A stretch of DNA of 64,000 nt from Liolophura sinensis (lineage: Eukaryota; Mollusca; Polyplacophora; Chitonida; Chitonidae), in assembly GCF_032854445.1 (NCBI RefSeq), contig NC_088300.1, positions 13,955,570 to 14,019,569 of the forward strand, read 5' to 3'. The notes beneath the pieces are model-generated. The model ran no database searches. It was not told the origin of the DNA and worked only from the letters and a program-made list of their open reading frames with translations. This document shows positions 1 to 13,639 of the stretch, one piece after another (position 1 is the stretch's first letter; every line of letters begins with the position of its first letter). Made by a program: the position numbers and the translations under genes.

Positions 1-179
1 TCACAGCTAGATAGACTACACCCAACTGTAACAAAACTGAACATCCACACTTTTGTGTACTAGAGGTACGTACGCAACAGCGTGTATATGGCCCACTACC
101 AATACACATTGTGTTTTCTCAAGTAAAATTTAGTACACAAAGATATAGATGTTCAAGTTTGTTACTTTGGCTTCCTCTC

Positions 180-320
180 AGGTCGTACCTGAGGATGGTC
201 GAGGTTTCGATGGGCAGGTTTCCTCTCACCATAATGCTGACCGTTGTGGTATAAGTGAAATTTTCTTAAGTATGGCGCAAAACACCAACCAAATAAATAA
301 ATAAATAAATAAATAAATTG
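180..320 (+). repeat. SINE family 1, 3' fragment
   Basis: This is the 3' half of a tRNA-headed SINE found about ten times in the window. It keeps the stretch around the words ggtttcctctcaccataatg and the ending caccaacc plus an AAAT-type tail (AATAAATAAATA). The tRNA-like head is missing, as expected for a 5'-truncated retroposed copy. Confidence 0.75.
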
Positions 321-3300
321 TTACAGTTGTGAGTACCTGTAGAACACAATTTGGCGAAATACCTTAAGGACCGATTTACGTGTACCATTAAGGCAGAGGC
401 CACGTCAAAGTATGAACATAGTACATCGCCTGAAGTTAGCCAGAAAATCCGGTCTAAGGATGGCTTATATGTAGTCTGAGCTCATATTTACCGCTGGCCA
501 GCCAGGGCCCTGTACACAATATTAGAATTCACAGCAGAGTTTTGGGGCTAACTCTAAGCTGACTAGTACAAACCGGCTCGCGGATTCCCCGCTCAGTGCT
601 ACATTTATGGTTACTTTGTGATTCAGACCAGTGCGTACGTTGCCTGTGTGATACGCGTTAATATCCACGCACCTATAGGTCTACACATTATACGGCATGC
701 CATCAGTACCAGGTGAATTTGTAGTTAAGTTATAACACTATATAGCCCCCTGTACAATTGTCATGCTTATTTTCTCTGGGTAGAAAGGCTTCGGGAGCCT
801 ATGAGCGTATACCTGTGACCTACTTGTAGAGTTACAGGCTATCATAAACCGCTGACCGGGCGACTTGTACTACAACGGTCAAAGCTGTCAGCCCCAATTA
901 TACTTACCCCATCTTATTCCGCCTGTGCCGCATTTCCAAATGGTCAGTCGGTCTTATAGTCTGTCAAATCCTTGTTTGTCTGAGGTCACCGCATACACAA
1001 CTACGTCATATTTATACCCGATGTCCCCCTTTACTGCTAACTCTGTCGGTTTACCCCGTGAGACCCCTTCTCCCCCCATAGTATACAGCCCGTGTCACAG
1101 GTGCAAGGAAGGTGTTTAACGTAATTGTTTACTTACCTGCTAAAACAACAACAACGCCGCTCTCTCAGCAGCACATGATCATGTGTGAAAACAAGTTGAC
1201 AAACTGGTAGACCTATGTGTCATTGCCTCGCTGTTGGTGAGTAGACATGACCAACCCCAAAGACTGTCAAAGCGAGCCGACCAAGCGAGGCGCGTTTACT
1301 GTCTCACAGCATGGGTCCTGTGTCCGCAAACACGTATGATCTACTAATGTAAGCCAAGACTGCAGACACACATAGGTCTATATATGTGTATACACGGAGA
1401 ATTACATCATAGTCCTCCTCGGTAACAAAACTACCACTGTAAACTGTATGAACGAAGCATTGATTTTCCGGGCCACGATATCCGCAAGGGGAGTGGTCTG
1501 TTTCCTAGCAGAAATCACATCCCCCCTGAGTGACATTGAATAATCCAAGTAACAAAGTAACCTGTAGGGTACATACACTGAAAGCCAGAAGTATATTAAA
1601 ATGAATTGGCTAATAATCCAAACATCCCTCATCAATGCATATATAACGCTGTCAAAAACTTAAGGGTAATTTTCCACGACTTTGTATTTTGGATTTCTCT
1701 CAGAAGCGTTAGATATGGGGTGTAGCCTATATCACTGCAATTCATGTTAATTCTAACCTTTAATTATTCAATAAAGGCAAAAACAAAGAACAAAACTGGT
1801 ATTCTGTAAGCCGACCCGGAAGCTAGATACCACGTGATATCCCTGGTAAGAGACGGCGTGGGTGAATAAAATTGTCCCCGTTAAGCCTATCGCAAAATGT
1901 CTATTTTTAAATCACTGCGAGCGATAGTATATTCTTTGCATTTGTAATATTTTCAGATTTCCAGATAGTTTCAATCTACAGGTTTCTGTAGAGCCTAAGT
2001 GATTTTTTTTTGTGCAACCCGGGCCTATAGAGGTCGCAAATGAAGTGGCTTTTTTCCCTATGTGTCAACACAAGATGGCTATTTTGTTTCACCAACGCAA
2101 CGTCCGGGCAGTTTTACAGAATAGTTAATTAATTTTCTTTGGCAATACGAATTAAAAGAAACAGAGAACGTTGTAGGACATTAGAATAGCAAAATGGTAT
2201 AAGAGAGTACTTTGGGGCCGAATGTTTGTACATTACAAAAGAAATTGTTTACCTGTCTATTCTTTTGCAGACTTCCTCTTACACATATGGGACAAAACAT
2301 TAATCTATGGTTTCGACTCACAAAGGGCCGCAACCCGGTACAAAACTATCTGAACACTGCTGTGCAACCCATCGTTTGTTTGTTGCGCAATAAGGTAAGA
2401 CATAGATAACTAAGCCACTGGATATCTGAAAATACCTTTCAGTTGGGTTTGAGTACAAATGTATGACAAGAGCCCGAAGGAGAGGAACCCAACAGGACAG
2501 GTGTGCTGACCCCCCCCCCGCCCCCACTCCCGAGGACACTGATTCCTATATACAATCCCCTCTCCGGACATTACTCAATATATATAATCAGGAAACGAAA
2601 ACAGCATTTCTGTTCTTATGTTAAGCAGATTGCTGCAGTTTGTCACTGTATACAGGATATGGCATTTTTACACCAAACCATGAAATTCATAGCACCTTGG
2701 CAAAACAATTAACTTTATATGTAACATGGTGTACATATCGTAATTCGTAAGCTTCTAATGCAATGGCCAGCAGCGTCTGCTCAACAGCCTTGGCTCAAGC
2801 TCTTCGTCCTCTTCATACTTTCTCAAGCATTTCCTGTCTCTTCATTTGGTCGCCTGTTTTTGACCCTTCCTTACATACTGGCCGATAGAGTCTTTGAGCA
2901 GGGCTGTGAATAGCTATGTCTGGTCCTTTCTGTTCATGAGCAAGAAGTTGTTCTAGCTCTGGTACTGGTTGTTACCACGGTCCTCTCCACAAAGTGTAGT
3001 GTCGTGAACATTCCAAATCACAGGTGGGAGAATTACTGGACGCCTGTGACTTTATCAATGGCGGGATAATACCTTCTGTTGTGGGGGAGGAGTTTAAAAT
3101 GTCGACATGTACTGGAAACACGAAGCATCTAAGTATGTTTGTAGATCTAGTCCGTTCTTCACAGTTAATTCGTTAATTCTGGACGAGTCCACAACTATGT
3201 ATTTGTATTCGTAGTGCATAATTACATAGATAAGATATGTGTTTATCCCTTTGCCTTATTAGATAAAATTAGATAAAAACATTACAACAATCTTCCTTTT

Positions 3301-3362
3301 AAGGAAATATTGTTTTGAATTCAAAGCTATCAATGAATGATCAGTGACTTCTAAACAAAACA
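321..3362. other. No gene recognised
   Basis: Only short open frames occur here (up to 84 codons, at 865-1119), with no recognisable domain, signal peptide or splice-compatible partner. A C-rich run lies at about 2509-2530. Nothing else stands out. Confidence 0.5.
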
Positions 3363-3448
3363 GGAAGTACACTGGACAAGGCATTGCTTATGGATTTACA
3401 ACTTCTTGGTTGTAAATCCATGCGCAAGGCATTGTCCAGTGTACTTCC
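3363..3448. repeat. 86-bp near-perfect inverted repeat (hairpin)
   Basis: Two 40-base arms, starting GGAAGTACACTGG and ending CCAGTGTACTTCC, flank a six-base loop (ttcttg). The arms differ only at a few positions near the middle, around the GGCATTGC segment. It most resembles a foldback MITE or a snap-back duplication. No second copy was noticed in the window. Confidence 0.8.
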
Positions 3449-4553
3449 GTGCCAACTTCTAAATGCCACTAAAACAATTTATAAAACAGGATGTCATATT
3501 AATATTTACTCGCTGAAACATGCTAGAGATGCTTTTATAATACTATCATTTGTCCAGAACTGATGTATTCGAGCAAATAAATACTTATGTTGTTATGGAC
3601 TGATTTTTTCCAGAATTTTTTGGTTCTTGAAAAATATACTCCTAGGCAAAGCATAAATACTTTTTTATAAAACCTTTCTCTAAAATGTTATCAAAATATA
3701 GTGATGTTTTATCTCATTTTTATCTAGAACTTTTAATACTTTTTTAGACTTTCAAGGTGTTATCCCAATTTTGTCTAAAATTTTACAAATTTTGTGAGAA
3801 GAAACTTGTATATCGTTTTTAATGTTCCCAGCTCACTATTTTATAATAGAGAAAAATATTTGCATGTAAGAAGGCAATTTTATCATCTAAAGTAGGCCTT
3901 GTGGACTCGTTTTCATAGCTGAAATAAGGGCTAAGGGATTCACGTCCTTTATAGGGTCCTTCATGTCCACAAACGCATCTTTGAGTGCATGGTTTCTGTT
4001 GTTCATTAATATAGGCCTGCTGAAAGACAAACCAGGCTAAAATCCCAATACCAATTCTATCCTTCAAGTATTAATGGCACTTTTGTCTGTACTAAAAATA
4101 CCGCTTCTGATAACTGTCCCCGAGTTCTGACACTGAAACCCATTATGGAATACCAAAGACATATTGTTGTTTCAAAAGCTTCTGACATCAGACTGTATAT
4201 ACTTGCTAATTCAGAAACACACATCAGATGCTTTACTAAATTCACAAGCTGTCCCCAAAATAAACACAGTCCCATGATCGATACATAACAAACAGGCTGT
4301 CGTTGTTTTTTCTTCTGTTTATTCACAATAAACGTGAAGTGAACAACACTGCATATATATACATGTATACGTCATAAAAACACCATTGAATTTCCATCAA
4401 TTTGTTATTCTATTCTATCAGTATAGCATCGTTGCTCGGCTTCCTCCTTTACAAAAGAAGTGCATAATATATTACTAAAACAAATCGTCACAAATGACAT
4501 AAGTATCATTGCTTGATACATGTGATCAACATAAGCCTGTTTAAACACCATCT

Positions 4554-4555
<2 letters not shown>
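3449..4555. other. No gene recognised
   Basis: AT-rich sequence. Two overlapping minus-strand frames of 82 and 89 codons (3819-4326) have no recognisable domain and no splice-compatible partner. Confidence 0.45.

Positions 4556-4645
<90 letters not shown>
4556..4645. repeat. Compound (CA)n(TA)n microsatellite
   Basis: An uninterrupted CA dinucleotide run passes directly into a TA run. It creates spurious open frames on both strands that should not be read as genes. Confidence 0.97.
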
Positions 4646-4647
<2 letters not shown>

Positions 4648-7020
4648 AGTGGTTTAAGCCATACAAAGGTACAGTGGGCCGGTTTACGGAAAGAAGGAAA
4701 AATTGAAAGTTTTAGAACTATACTCCAATACGTCTAACTAGGATATGTGATTTTCAAATCCAAATCTCCGAAATACTTTGATTCACAATCGTAGCAAGCA
4801 AGGGCTCGCTGATACCAACAGTTGAAACCTTTCCCACCATAGGTATACAATTCATTACCTATCCATACTTCACACATAATCCTATCAATGTGGCTTTATG
4901 TACTGAGCTGTTTGATCTCAGCAAGAAGACAATAAAGTATACATAGCAATAGGTAACCATTCCCGCTAAAAGTAATTCGAACAGGCCACAGTTCAATTCT
5001 GTCTTTGGAAAGACGGATTTGTGGGCAAACTGGTAACGTAATACTTGAATGACAGTAGGCACTACGATCAAACACCAAGCGACTTTTTGCAGGTAACCCT
5101 GCCAGTCAAAAAATCAGCTCATTTGATGTACCAATAGTATCAACGGAAGATTGAATCCTCCCTGTAATTTACAAGTCTTCCTGATTATAGAATTAACGCT
5201 AAAGAGTATATATAGACTGACCGAGGATTTCGGTTTATATTGACCATACATTGTATCTAATATTCACAGTGAGAACTGGGTATAGAGTGTTGTTTGGCAA
5301 TATGCTATGTTTCTCTTTGATAGGAAATCATGAATTGGTATAACGGGATGACAAAACGTGAAAATAAAACACCGGTAGTGCCGTTAAAAGGAAAACAACA
5401 AAAGCGGCGACGAGGTATAAACAAATGCCTTGAGCAACTAAACTTTATGGGTACTGTGAGGTGAAAATGTATACATATACAAAATCACAAAAGTTTTTAA
5501 TGTTATAACCTAACACATGAAATATGACCCTAACGAAACACCTAAATTGGATAGGCGCTGCCCCTCTGGCAAAGGAGGTGAGTGAGTACATTTTGGTAAG
5601 ATGTTCCCAATGTGAACATTAGATACCATGCACTACTGTATGCAGTCTCAAAAACCTTCGCATGAGAGCAGAAATCGCTCGTTCGTACACAGTAAACATG
5701 ACGGAAACTTGGATCAATCCTTATTTATAAAAAAGAGATAATAGTCATTCGTTTGCACTGAATAGCAGTTTATTCAGGGGAACTATCAGCCGCAATCTGT
5801 ATTTCACAGGACCAATGTAGGATACATTATAAGCTTTGTCTACTAGTAAAGTAGAAACAAAAACAATATACCCCCCAAATGTGAACACTAACGATTTTAC
5901 AGGATCAGCTAAATCTCACCGGAAAATCTCGCCGTGACATGCTACAGGACATTGATTCTATCGTTATAACCCATAATTTTGTCAATTGAAGGATATTTTT
6001 ATGTGAACCATCTAAGCTAAAACTTTCACGCACGCTTTCTTGAAGAATGCTGTTGTTAAATACAATCATGATGTAAGTTACAGGACGACAGCTAAAAGCA
6101 GTTGGGAGTATTCCAGGCAGAGTAGTGAACATGATAATTGATGATGTGTCAGAAATTAAAATATTTACAATCCAGCGCAATCAAATTTTGAGAACATGCA
6201 AACACGAATAAAATGAAATGAAATTACTTTGGGAAACAGAATAACCAAAAAGCTCTGTAACAGTGGCTTCTGATTACAGTGTGCCAGTTGTCGAGACACG
6301 AATTCGATACGATAATTCTGCTTCCATAGAAAAAAGGGTAAATATTAAAACCAGGTAAGTCAAAGAGCGAATTTAAGTTCGGCGGAAATACGAATTGAAA
6401 CAGAAAGCATACAATTCGGTATAGCTAAATGTTTGTGTAAAATGTGGCAACACAGCAGGTTAGCATCAAGGTCGCTGAAGCACAAAAAACAGGTGACCGC
6501 CTAATTAATTCTTGGTCCACGTGGTTCAAAATAATACTGACAACAAACAAATTATCACAACGACATACGGGAAAAACGACAGAAAATATGACTATTAAAA
6601 CTTTGCGACATGAAACTGTAAAAACAATAAAAAAGAAACCCCCCGTTCTATACGGAGAACCTTTGAGAACCTTCGCATTAATTACGTGGAATATGTTAAT
6701 CACCCAAGTAAGTACCACGTATATGCCTTTTATTCCATAAAATGTGTAACTTGAGTGCACAGCGTTAGAACGGGTAATTCCGGATTAATTATACTCAGTT
6801 GTATCTTCCACTCTAATATGACGCACAAACAACTTAATCACTACTCTCCCAATGGTTCGTAATTTCCATCCACAACATAAGTCCTTCTGGTTAACTGAAA
6901 ATCTTGCATGTAAAGAAAGGAATATAATAATCTCAATAAAATCCCATCTTTTTTATGAGCATACTTCCACATATAAATCCCCCCCCCCCCTCCCCCAAAA
7001 AAGAAGCTAAAATCTGGCAT
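4646..7020. other. No gene recognised; C-rich run near the end
   Basis: Overlapping open frames on both strands at 6425-6760 (98 and 111 codons) have no recognisable domain and look accidental. A poly-C tract with one T lies at about 6979-6995. Confidence 0.45.
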
Positions 7021-7029
7021 TCGTTTCCC

Positions 7030-7760
7030 GACACAAGGACCTCACAACTGTGGGTAAGTTACAACGTAGTCAACATTCAACTGTACTGGCATCCCGAAAC
7101 ACGGACTACCGGTAAGTTGTAATTTACAGGCCATGCTTTCGTGTAACAGTTGCCAACTCACACTCCAGCTCACAAAACAAGTCCCTTGACACACAAAATG
7201 GAGAAGCCAATCAAATAGAAAGGTATAAATTGTCAGTCTATTGTCGCCGAAAGGTACAAATCGAAGAATAACAAGATTTGGTCAGATTAGGACCAATGGT
7301 ATTCAAAAGAGTCCAGTATTTAGACAACAACAGTGACTGCTATTTTTACCTTCATCTTGTCACTAGGTTCTCGTCACCTTGAACATAAAAGAGTTAAAAC
7401 GCAGATTACTTCAGAAGCTGAAATATTCAGACAGTACCAGCGACCTTTTACCTCATTCTGACTTACCTCCAATGTACCACACATTACTGGTGAAGGTTCA
7501 GTATTGGCCTGACCGCTAATGTTCTGTCAATCCTCTATGATTATCACTAAAGCAATGTTACTACTGAGGGTTCAATATTCAGACAGAACCAGCAAATGAC
7601 GACGCCTTCTGCACTTTCACATCATTCTGAACTTTGATTTATGTTAAATGTTCAACACATTACTACGGCAGGTTCAGTGAGTACCAGTACGTAATGATAT
7701 ATCCTGACCGTTACCACTTGATACTTGGTACTCGTCACCTACTCAAGACACCAGAGATTG
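7030..7760. repeat. Degenerate tandem array, unit roughly 170 bp
   Basis: Related blocks recur: words like attcagacag followed by accagcga, then cattctgact, then cacattact, then aggttcagt and ctgaccg. At least two clear units (about 7420-7515 and 7570-7710) and weaker neighbours are visible. Divergence is high, so the array is old. No coding potential was seen. Confidence 0.5.
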
Positions 7761-9941
7761 TTGCTGTAGTCTCACCCAGGGTTTTAGCAGTTTAACACAG
7801 CTATAATCTGACAAAGACTGAAAGATATATTATCAGTGGGGAAAAAGACTAAACTAGAGGGAGCATGTATGTGTTATGCTTTATACCACCAACTAAATTA
7901 TGCATAAATACTATTTTACATAAATATACAGAACAAAGGAGCAACATATACAGATATATGGGAAATGCATTTATAACTTTTTTTCAAAATAAAAATGTAC
8001 GTACAACATTGTACATTATTAAATTAGAAGAAAACAACAACACAAAAAAAATAGTAATAAAAAAATAAACAAATATAAAACAACATGTATGAGGGGATAA
8101 ATGTGTTCACAAAGTGCAATAGAAGGTGTTGTTTCTGTGCTCAACTCTCTGACATGTACAACATTACATCACAGCTATATATTTACACACATAAAACTCA
8201 TGTTACATCCACAATACCTTAAAAACAACACAGATAATAAACAACTTTCATTGGCTTAACTAGTCTTACCTCCTGATTTGCATATCAATTCACCTAAAAG
8301 TTTGTAGTCATACAAAGCGTACACTTTCGACCACACTTCCACAATTTGAATACTGACACAAATTATTTCATTCCTCTTTCATTATACATGTGAATTTCCA
8401 GTGATAATAGTGGTCACTGAATACATTGTGCATAATATCTCCACGACATGCTATCATGTAATGTGTTAATCTTACAGTAATAAATATGATGTGTTAATTT
8501 TGTAGTACTAATTGTAATGTGTTAATTTGCTAGTAATAATTATTAAACAAACAACACTATAAAATGGTATCTGAATTCATTAAAACCATAATAAGTGCAT
8601 TGGTGAAATTGGAAACTTTGGTGCAGTGCAAAAGACATCAATTGATAATCATATTAAGATGATAATAATGTGGAATTAAATATTATTGAGTATAAGTATA
8701 CCATAAAAGCACTTAAAAATGACTAAAGTTTCCATCATGTCATTGAACAACATCCTCTTCACAAGGAATAACCGTTCAGTAGTACGTAGACTTCTCATTA
8801 AAAACAAATTGAAAACTGGCCTATATGGAACCTGTGTGGATTATGTAAATATTACCAAATATATGGCTGAGATATGTAATCTATTTAGTAATCAAGCCAT
8901 CAATAACCACACCAGATCACACTGTCTTATGATGCCACCACGCTTTTCCGTTAGGCACATGTGCACTACACACTACTAGGGCAGTATGTAGTAATTTCTT
9001 GCCATAAAGCATACATCTGCTGTCCTGCTAAACTTCAATCAGATCACACTGTCTCTAGCATATCCATCTGAGAAAAAAAAAACCTACCACAAAAACAAAA
9101 AAAAAATCTTTCTAGGTGTACATTTAATTTAAGACATACAATGTCAAAGAAACCCACACAGGAGATTTAGTGCAAATTGGCCTTGGTGGCTTACAAACAC
9201 AGACCAGTAGGTAGTCTTGCAGAATCTTTGCGTTGTCTCTTGTTACTTGACCATCTGGTACATGCAGTAGGACTTCTAAAAAGTTTAAAATACAAGATGT
9301 ATGTTACGTGAATTCTAAATGGCTAATTGCCTTCTGCATGTAAGTGTGTTTATAATGTAACGCAGGAAGACATATGAATGCAGCCAGAGTAGCTAACAGA
9401 CAATCAAAGTCCACTAGCACTGTTCTACTAAGCCGTACTTGAGTTCTGCAGGAATCTCGCCAAAGACACGAGGATTTTGTGACTTGTATAACAGACTGGG
9501 AATCAACTTTTTACTTTGAACAGTGCTCACCTGTTATGTTAGAAGTCAAAAATTCTCTTCATATTGTATTAATTTTTATATCGGGATGCATTGATGTATG
9601 CACCTGAGCATAAAAATAAATAACATTCATGAGGCACAACTCTTGTCCAAGCCAAACCAGTGTAGGAGGACACACCTTCCGCTATTCTGTTACCCTTAGC
9701 TTGCAAAATCCTGTGATTCCTGCAGGATTTACATGAAACTTGAATATTGACTGTGAAACCTTTTTTACTGTCATTGTGTTTTAAACTATTTAGTAGTTGT
9801 GTTCCCAGAGTGTCAGCTGGATGCTGGGTAACTCGAGACAGCATACACTTTTGTTGGGGGTAGAATACACTGTTCAGGTGTATTGAGACCTCAGTAACAT
9901 ACATGTATATCCTGGTCTTATCTGCATACACATGGCAATAT
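7761..9941. other. AT-rich 3' flank of LPGAT1; short tandem repeat
   Basis: No gene seen. About three copies of a roughly 33-bp unit (core taatgtgttaat) lie at about 8456-8545. The stretch directly below 9942 should hold the LPGAT1 3' UTR. A TTTAAT near 9123 would be an ATTAAA poly(A) signal on the minus strand, but this is only a candidate. A 120-codon minus frame at 9569-9931 lies in that region and shows no domain. Confidence 0.4.
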
Positions 9942-12900
9942 TCAGTGGGTTATAAGGAATAGGCTGAGGATAGGCTTATAGAGAAGACAATAATGCAGGT
10001 AGGTGGAGGCCAGGTAAAACACATGGAACAGAGCCACACCCATTATGTCCTGCTGCAGACTGTGAGGCTCTTTCTGTGGCAGCTCCCTGTCAGATTTGGT
10101 GTCCACAGGCACTTTACCAGTCATGTAATATGCTTCTAGGAAAGCCTCCTTTTCTTCAAATCTGTCGTAGAGCCATTTCAACAGCTGCACCGGATCTCGT
10201 GGGATGTCCTTCACCCTGTAAGCTTTATAGTGCAGCACGATGTTACAGGCAGGCCAGTAACCTATACAGATCCCGTGAAGGTCAAGGGGTCGTCCATTTG
10301 GATAAGCTATCGTCAGGTCAATGAGCCATTCCAGTGGTTTTTTCTTGCTTCCATCTGTCAATGCAAAGTTTCTTTGTGAAAATACAGACAAAACAGTCTT
10401 TTCATTAAAAATAATGCACGGTTTTGGCGGGATAGGCACAAGCTGAGCGTAACAGGTAAACCCACCTGGTAATGTGAAGCCCTTGCTATTGTCTTGATTA
10501 CTCAGTGTGTCCAGTACCACCTGTAGAGCCCCAATCCTGGGTAATGTCACATGCTCTAGTACAGGGTAACCGTTCTTCTTTGCATACCTGTGACGTGATC
10601 AAAAGAACTCCACAAAATCAAATAACATTTTCAAGTGACAGACTTATTTTTTAAGCCCTCTACAACTGTTTTGATACTACATATCAATGATGAATCCTCT
10701 ATGGTGTGTCCTACATGAGTGCATATCACAGCGTTGGTAATACCCTGTTTCTTTAAACATCTGGTTAAACATGTGGTTAAACATCTGGTTAAACATGTGG
10801 AATGATCAGCTGATACACAGAGCTGATTGACAGAATGTGTCTGGAGTATCGTGGTTCAAACAGTGTGACAAAATAGCTGTTTTACACAGATGAAGGCTAC
10901 TTCATTCCATATAAATACCACAGCAATCAAACAATGAATATTCAGAATCCAGTGATCATGATATGACACTCCTACACAGACGATAATTGGTTCAGTCGTC
11001 ACTGGCACACCTTCAAGGAATACTTTTCAAAAGAGCAGTACAACTACAACACTCCTCCTAACCGCCGATTCCTTGCAGCATTGAGCATCTTGGCAAAATT
11101 TCTCAAATTTCTTTTCAATAGTATGCAAATTAATGTCAGTGTATTAGATTTGGAAATACAGAAAGGCACATGTATGAGTCATAGAGATTATATCTACACA
11201 ACTTCATGAATTTCCTTACAACAGGTTAAGAGACATGGGGTTTTTTATAAAAATGAGGACAGGCGAATGGATGAGGCCATGCCAATACTTTGCCCCCAGG
11301 ATGCAGATTCCAATGTTTATCTCTTAATACCATTCACTTTTGACAGGAGTTTATTTATTTCATTGGTGTTACTCACCACAAGCTCAAACTTAATTTTTTT
11401 CACTTATATCAGGGTAGTCGGATTTCTGTGTTGGAGAAACAGTGAAGTCTTGAGGTAACACCCTGTGCTCTTTATGTATATTAAGCTGTGCCAACAAAAT
11501 GTAATGAAGGAGTAACTCATATAAAATGTTGTTTGGACACTCACTGTTGACTGGCTACCCTACGCTTCCTCAGGAACCCACCCTCTGGGAAGATGACCAC
11601 CCACTTTTTATCTGTGGGAATGTAAGAGGACGTCAGGTGATTCTTCAACTTCACCAGCTGTTCCTGTCTGCCAAGTTTTCCCTGTTGACAAAGACAAAAG
11701 TCAATCTTGAATATACACAGAAACTCATAAAATATTGCCTGGCAATCCCCCAGGAAAAGAGTCTTGAAACCACAGGTGTCCCATGTACATATTTACATGT
11801 TAATTTATCACCTGTGGCCTTGTGCCAGGAATCTTGCCACGGGCTCACAGTAAACCACTCTCTTTTGCCAGGTGGTACATGCTAATCTCTTTGACTTATA
11901 GGTACAACTCAATCAGCTAGAGCTGCTTTCTACCCTTTAACATACTGGTGACGAATTGGTCCACACTTTCAGTTACATGTTTCAAAATCCCTCTCATAAA
12001 TTTTCTTTTACAATTATGTATGGAAATATACATTCTTCTGGTTGAACTATACCTGCTGTATGAAGAAATCCCCTCTTAGTGTGGACACTGCCCCAAAGTT
12101 GGTGTACTTGAACAGCATGTCCATGATCCACATGACCTTACCCCCCACAGTGCGCTTCGGGTGGACAGCTGCCATCAGTATGGGTACGTCTGCAGTTGAC
12201 TGGTGGTTTGCTAATAGGACCACCTCCTTCTCATACAGACTGCTTACATCATCACCAGCCTCCACAACTGTATCAGGAAAAGTCAAGATTTCGTTATGTT
12301 TCATAAATACTTCCTGTACATAAGTACAGGTAGCTTTAAAAAATGTAGCATACCTAAAACTCAGCTTGGGCTAGGCCTGAGCTTGCCTATCTCTCACATC
12401 AGCCAATCAGCATTGATTCTGTACCCCTTTAATATATCTAATTAAAATTAGATAATACAAGTACAATGTAAGAGGAAAATAATTAACAGATTTGGCAGCA
12501 ATATTACAGAATATTGCTTTAACATCATCACAAAGCTTTCATAAGCCAGAATTCGAAAAAGTACATATGTTTATTCACAGGAAATATAGCATAAATATGC
12601 CTTCAAAAATGCAACGTTTGCATATGCTGCCCTAGTCATTACAATCTACTACATGTACCTTTTTATTTTCACACTTTTTATTTACTTGATTGGTGTTTAT
12701 TATTTATTTGATAAAAAAATTTTTCATTTATAGGATGGCTGTTAGTTATATGGGTGACAGGGATAAACCACTGACCTCTGGCAAGGTACTGCACAATTTC
12801 CCACAAACATGACATGTGAAATACAAATATGTACACCACATGGAAGTGGTCTTCAACAAACGTTGGACTAGTTTATGCAAATTGTCACACCAACATTGTC

Positions 12901-13639
12901 TGCCACAATAAGTCAACAAAATCTACAAATTTCTTGTCCAAGGTCGGTTTTGAACCTGTACTTTATGTGTCCCAGCAATTGAAAAGACTGATGTGTAAAA
13001 CCATACTGAAGACAAATTCACTTATATGTACATTTGCAGTCAGTTTCAAGGGTGGAGGAAACAGGCAGGTGTAACCCACCAACCTTTGGCACATGAATGA
13101 CACATAAGAGGCACTGCAGAGTGAACTCAAATTGTACACGTATGTCATATTGAAATCTGTCCAATGGCAAATGATCTCCAACAAGCTTCAAGTAAGGCAA
13201 TGTCAGCTACCCATGAGCACTGATGAGACCTTATTTAATTTCCACTATTAAAGGGACATAATGGCGGCAGCAGAATCTTTGTCTAAACCGTACCATCACC
13301 TTGTATGTCCTAGTAATCGAAGAAGGCCATGACCCGCCCCCTTTCCCATACTGTGTATAATGCACAAAATTTGTTGTCCACATGAGAAAGACAATACTTA
13401 CTGGTATAGCCTGCCGTTCCAAGCCAGGCCACCACCATAGACAGCAACCCGTTGAAGAGAAATGCTTCCACAGCCCAGTACAGCTTCGGGTGAACGATTC
13501 GCAACGGCCATAAAACAAACATCCACACTAAGTACGCAGGTATAGAGTAGAAGTTGGTGGCTAGTGTGAAAAGGATGCGTATGGTGTACTTGGCAAAGTT
13601 GTACACCATGTTGTGTGTTGTACAGGGTGATTGGGCCAT
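9942..13639 (-). CDS. LPGAT1: Lysophosphatidylglycerol acyltransferase 1 (LPGAT1-like)
   Basis: A membrane acyltransferase of the PlsC/LPLAT family; in animals LPGAT1 moves an acyl group from acyl-CoA to lysophospholipids at the endoplasmic reticulum. Exons: 13639-13402, 12267-12053, 11681-11545, 10587-10466 and 10354-9942, all with GT/AG borders and consistent phases. The product is 374 aa, close to my recollection of vertebrate LPGAT1 (about 370 aa). The catalytic HX4D box is NHQSTAD, with H101 and D106. Block GDFFIQQ closes exon 2. The glycerophosphate-binding box FPEGGFLRKRR is at about 182-192, and VTLPR follows in exon 4. Hydrophobic segments lie near residues 17-40 and at the C terminus. 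The start is the first ATG of the exon, which aligns with the family N terminus. If the 111-bp intron 10465-10355 is retained, the frame stays open and gives 411 aa. Upstream noncoding exons may exist. Confidence 0.93.
10355..10465 (-). other. 111-bp in-frame intron or exitron inside LPGAT1
   Basis: On the minus strand the segment begins GTGGGT and ends TTGACAG, so it has legal donor and acceptor sites. It is exactly 37 codons long and has no stop in the LPGAT1 frame. It interrupts the protein where the family has only a short linker before the conserved block ending in AYP. Removing it restores the usual family length, so I call it an intron. Because it is open and a multiple of three, retention would give a second isoform. 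Confidence 0.7.
12362..12433 (-). repeat. MITE family A, terminal fragment
   Basis: One end of a short inverted-repeat element, recognisable by ctctcacatcagccaatcag followed by gattctgtaccccttta. Complete copies are at 34272-34417 and 59024-59204. It lies in LPGAT1 intron 1. Confidence 0.7.

Noticed and set aside
3363..3448. microRNA precursor
   Set aside because: The arms are too long and too perfectly paired for a typical animal pre-miRNA, and sequence alone gives no sign of a processed product.
4405..4737. Open frames on both strands across the microsatellite
   Set aside because: They consist mostly of His-Thr, Cys-Val or Ile-Tyr dipeptides from the CA/TA run. This is simple-repeat coding, not a gene.
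6425..6760. Overlapping frames of 98 and 111 codons on opposite strands
   Set aside because: No recognisable domain, signal peptide or splice partner on either strand, and long mirrored frames can arise by chance.
9569..9931. 120-codon minus-strand frame after LPGAT1
   Set aside because: It lies just beyond the LPGAT1 stop, probably in the 3' UTR, and shows no domain.
10076..10324. 82-codon plus-strand frame
   Set aside because: It is a shadow of LPGAT1 exon 5 on the opposite strand.
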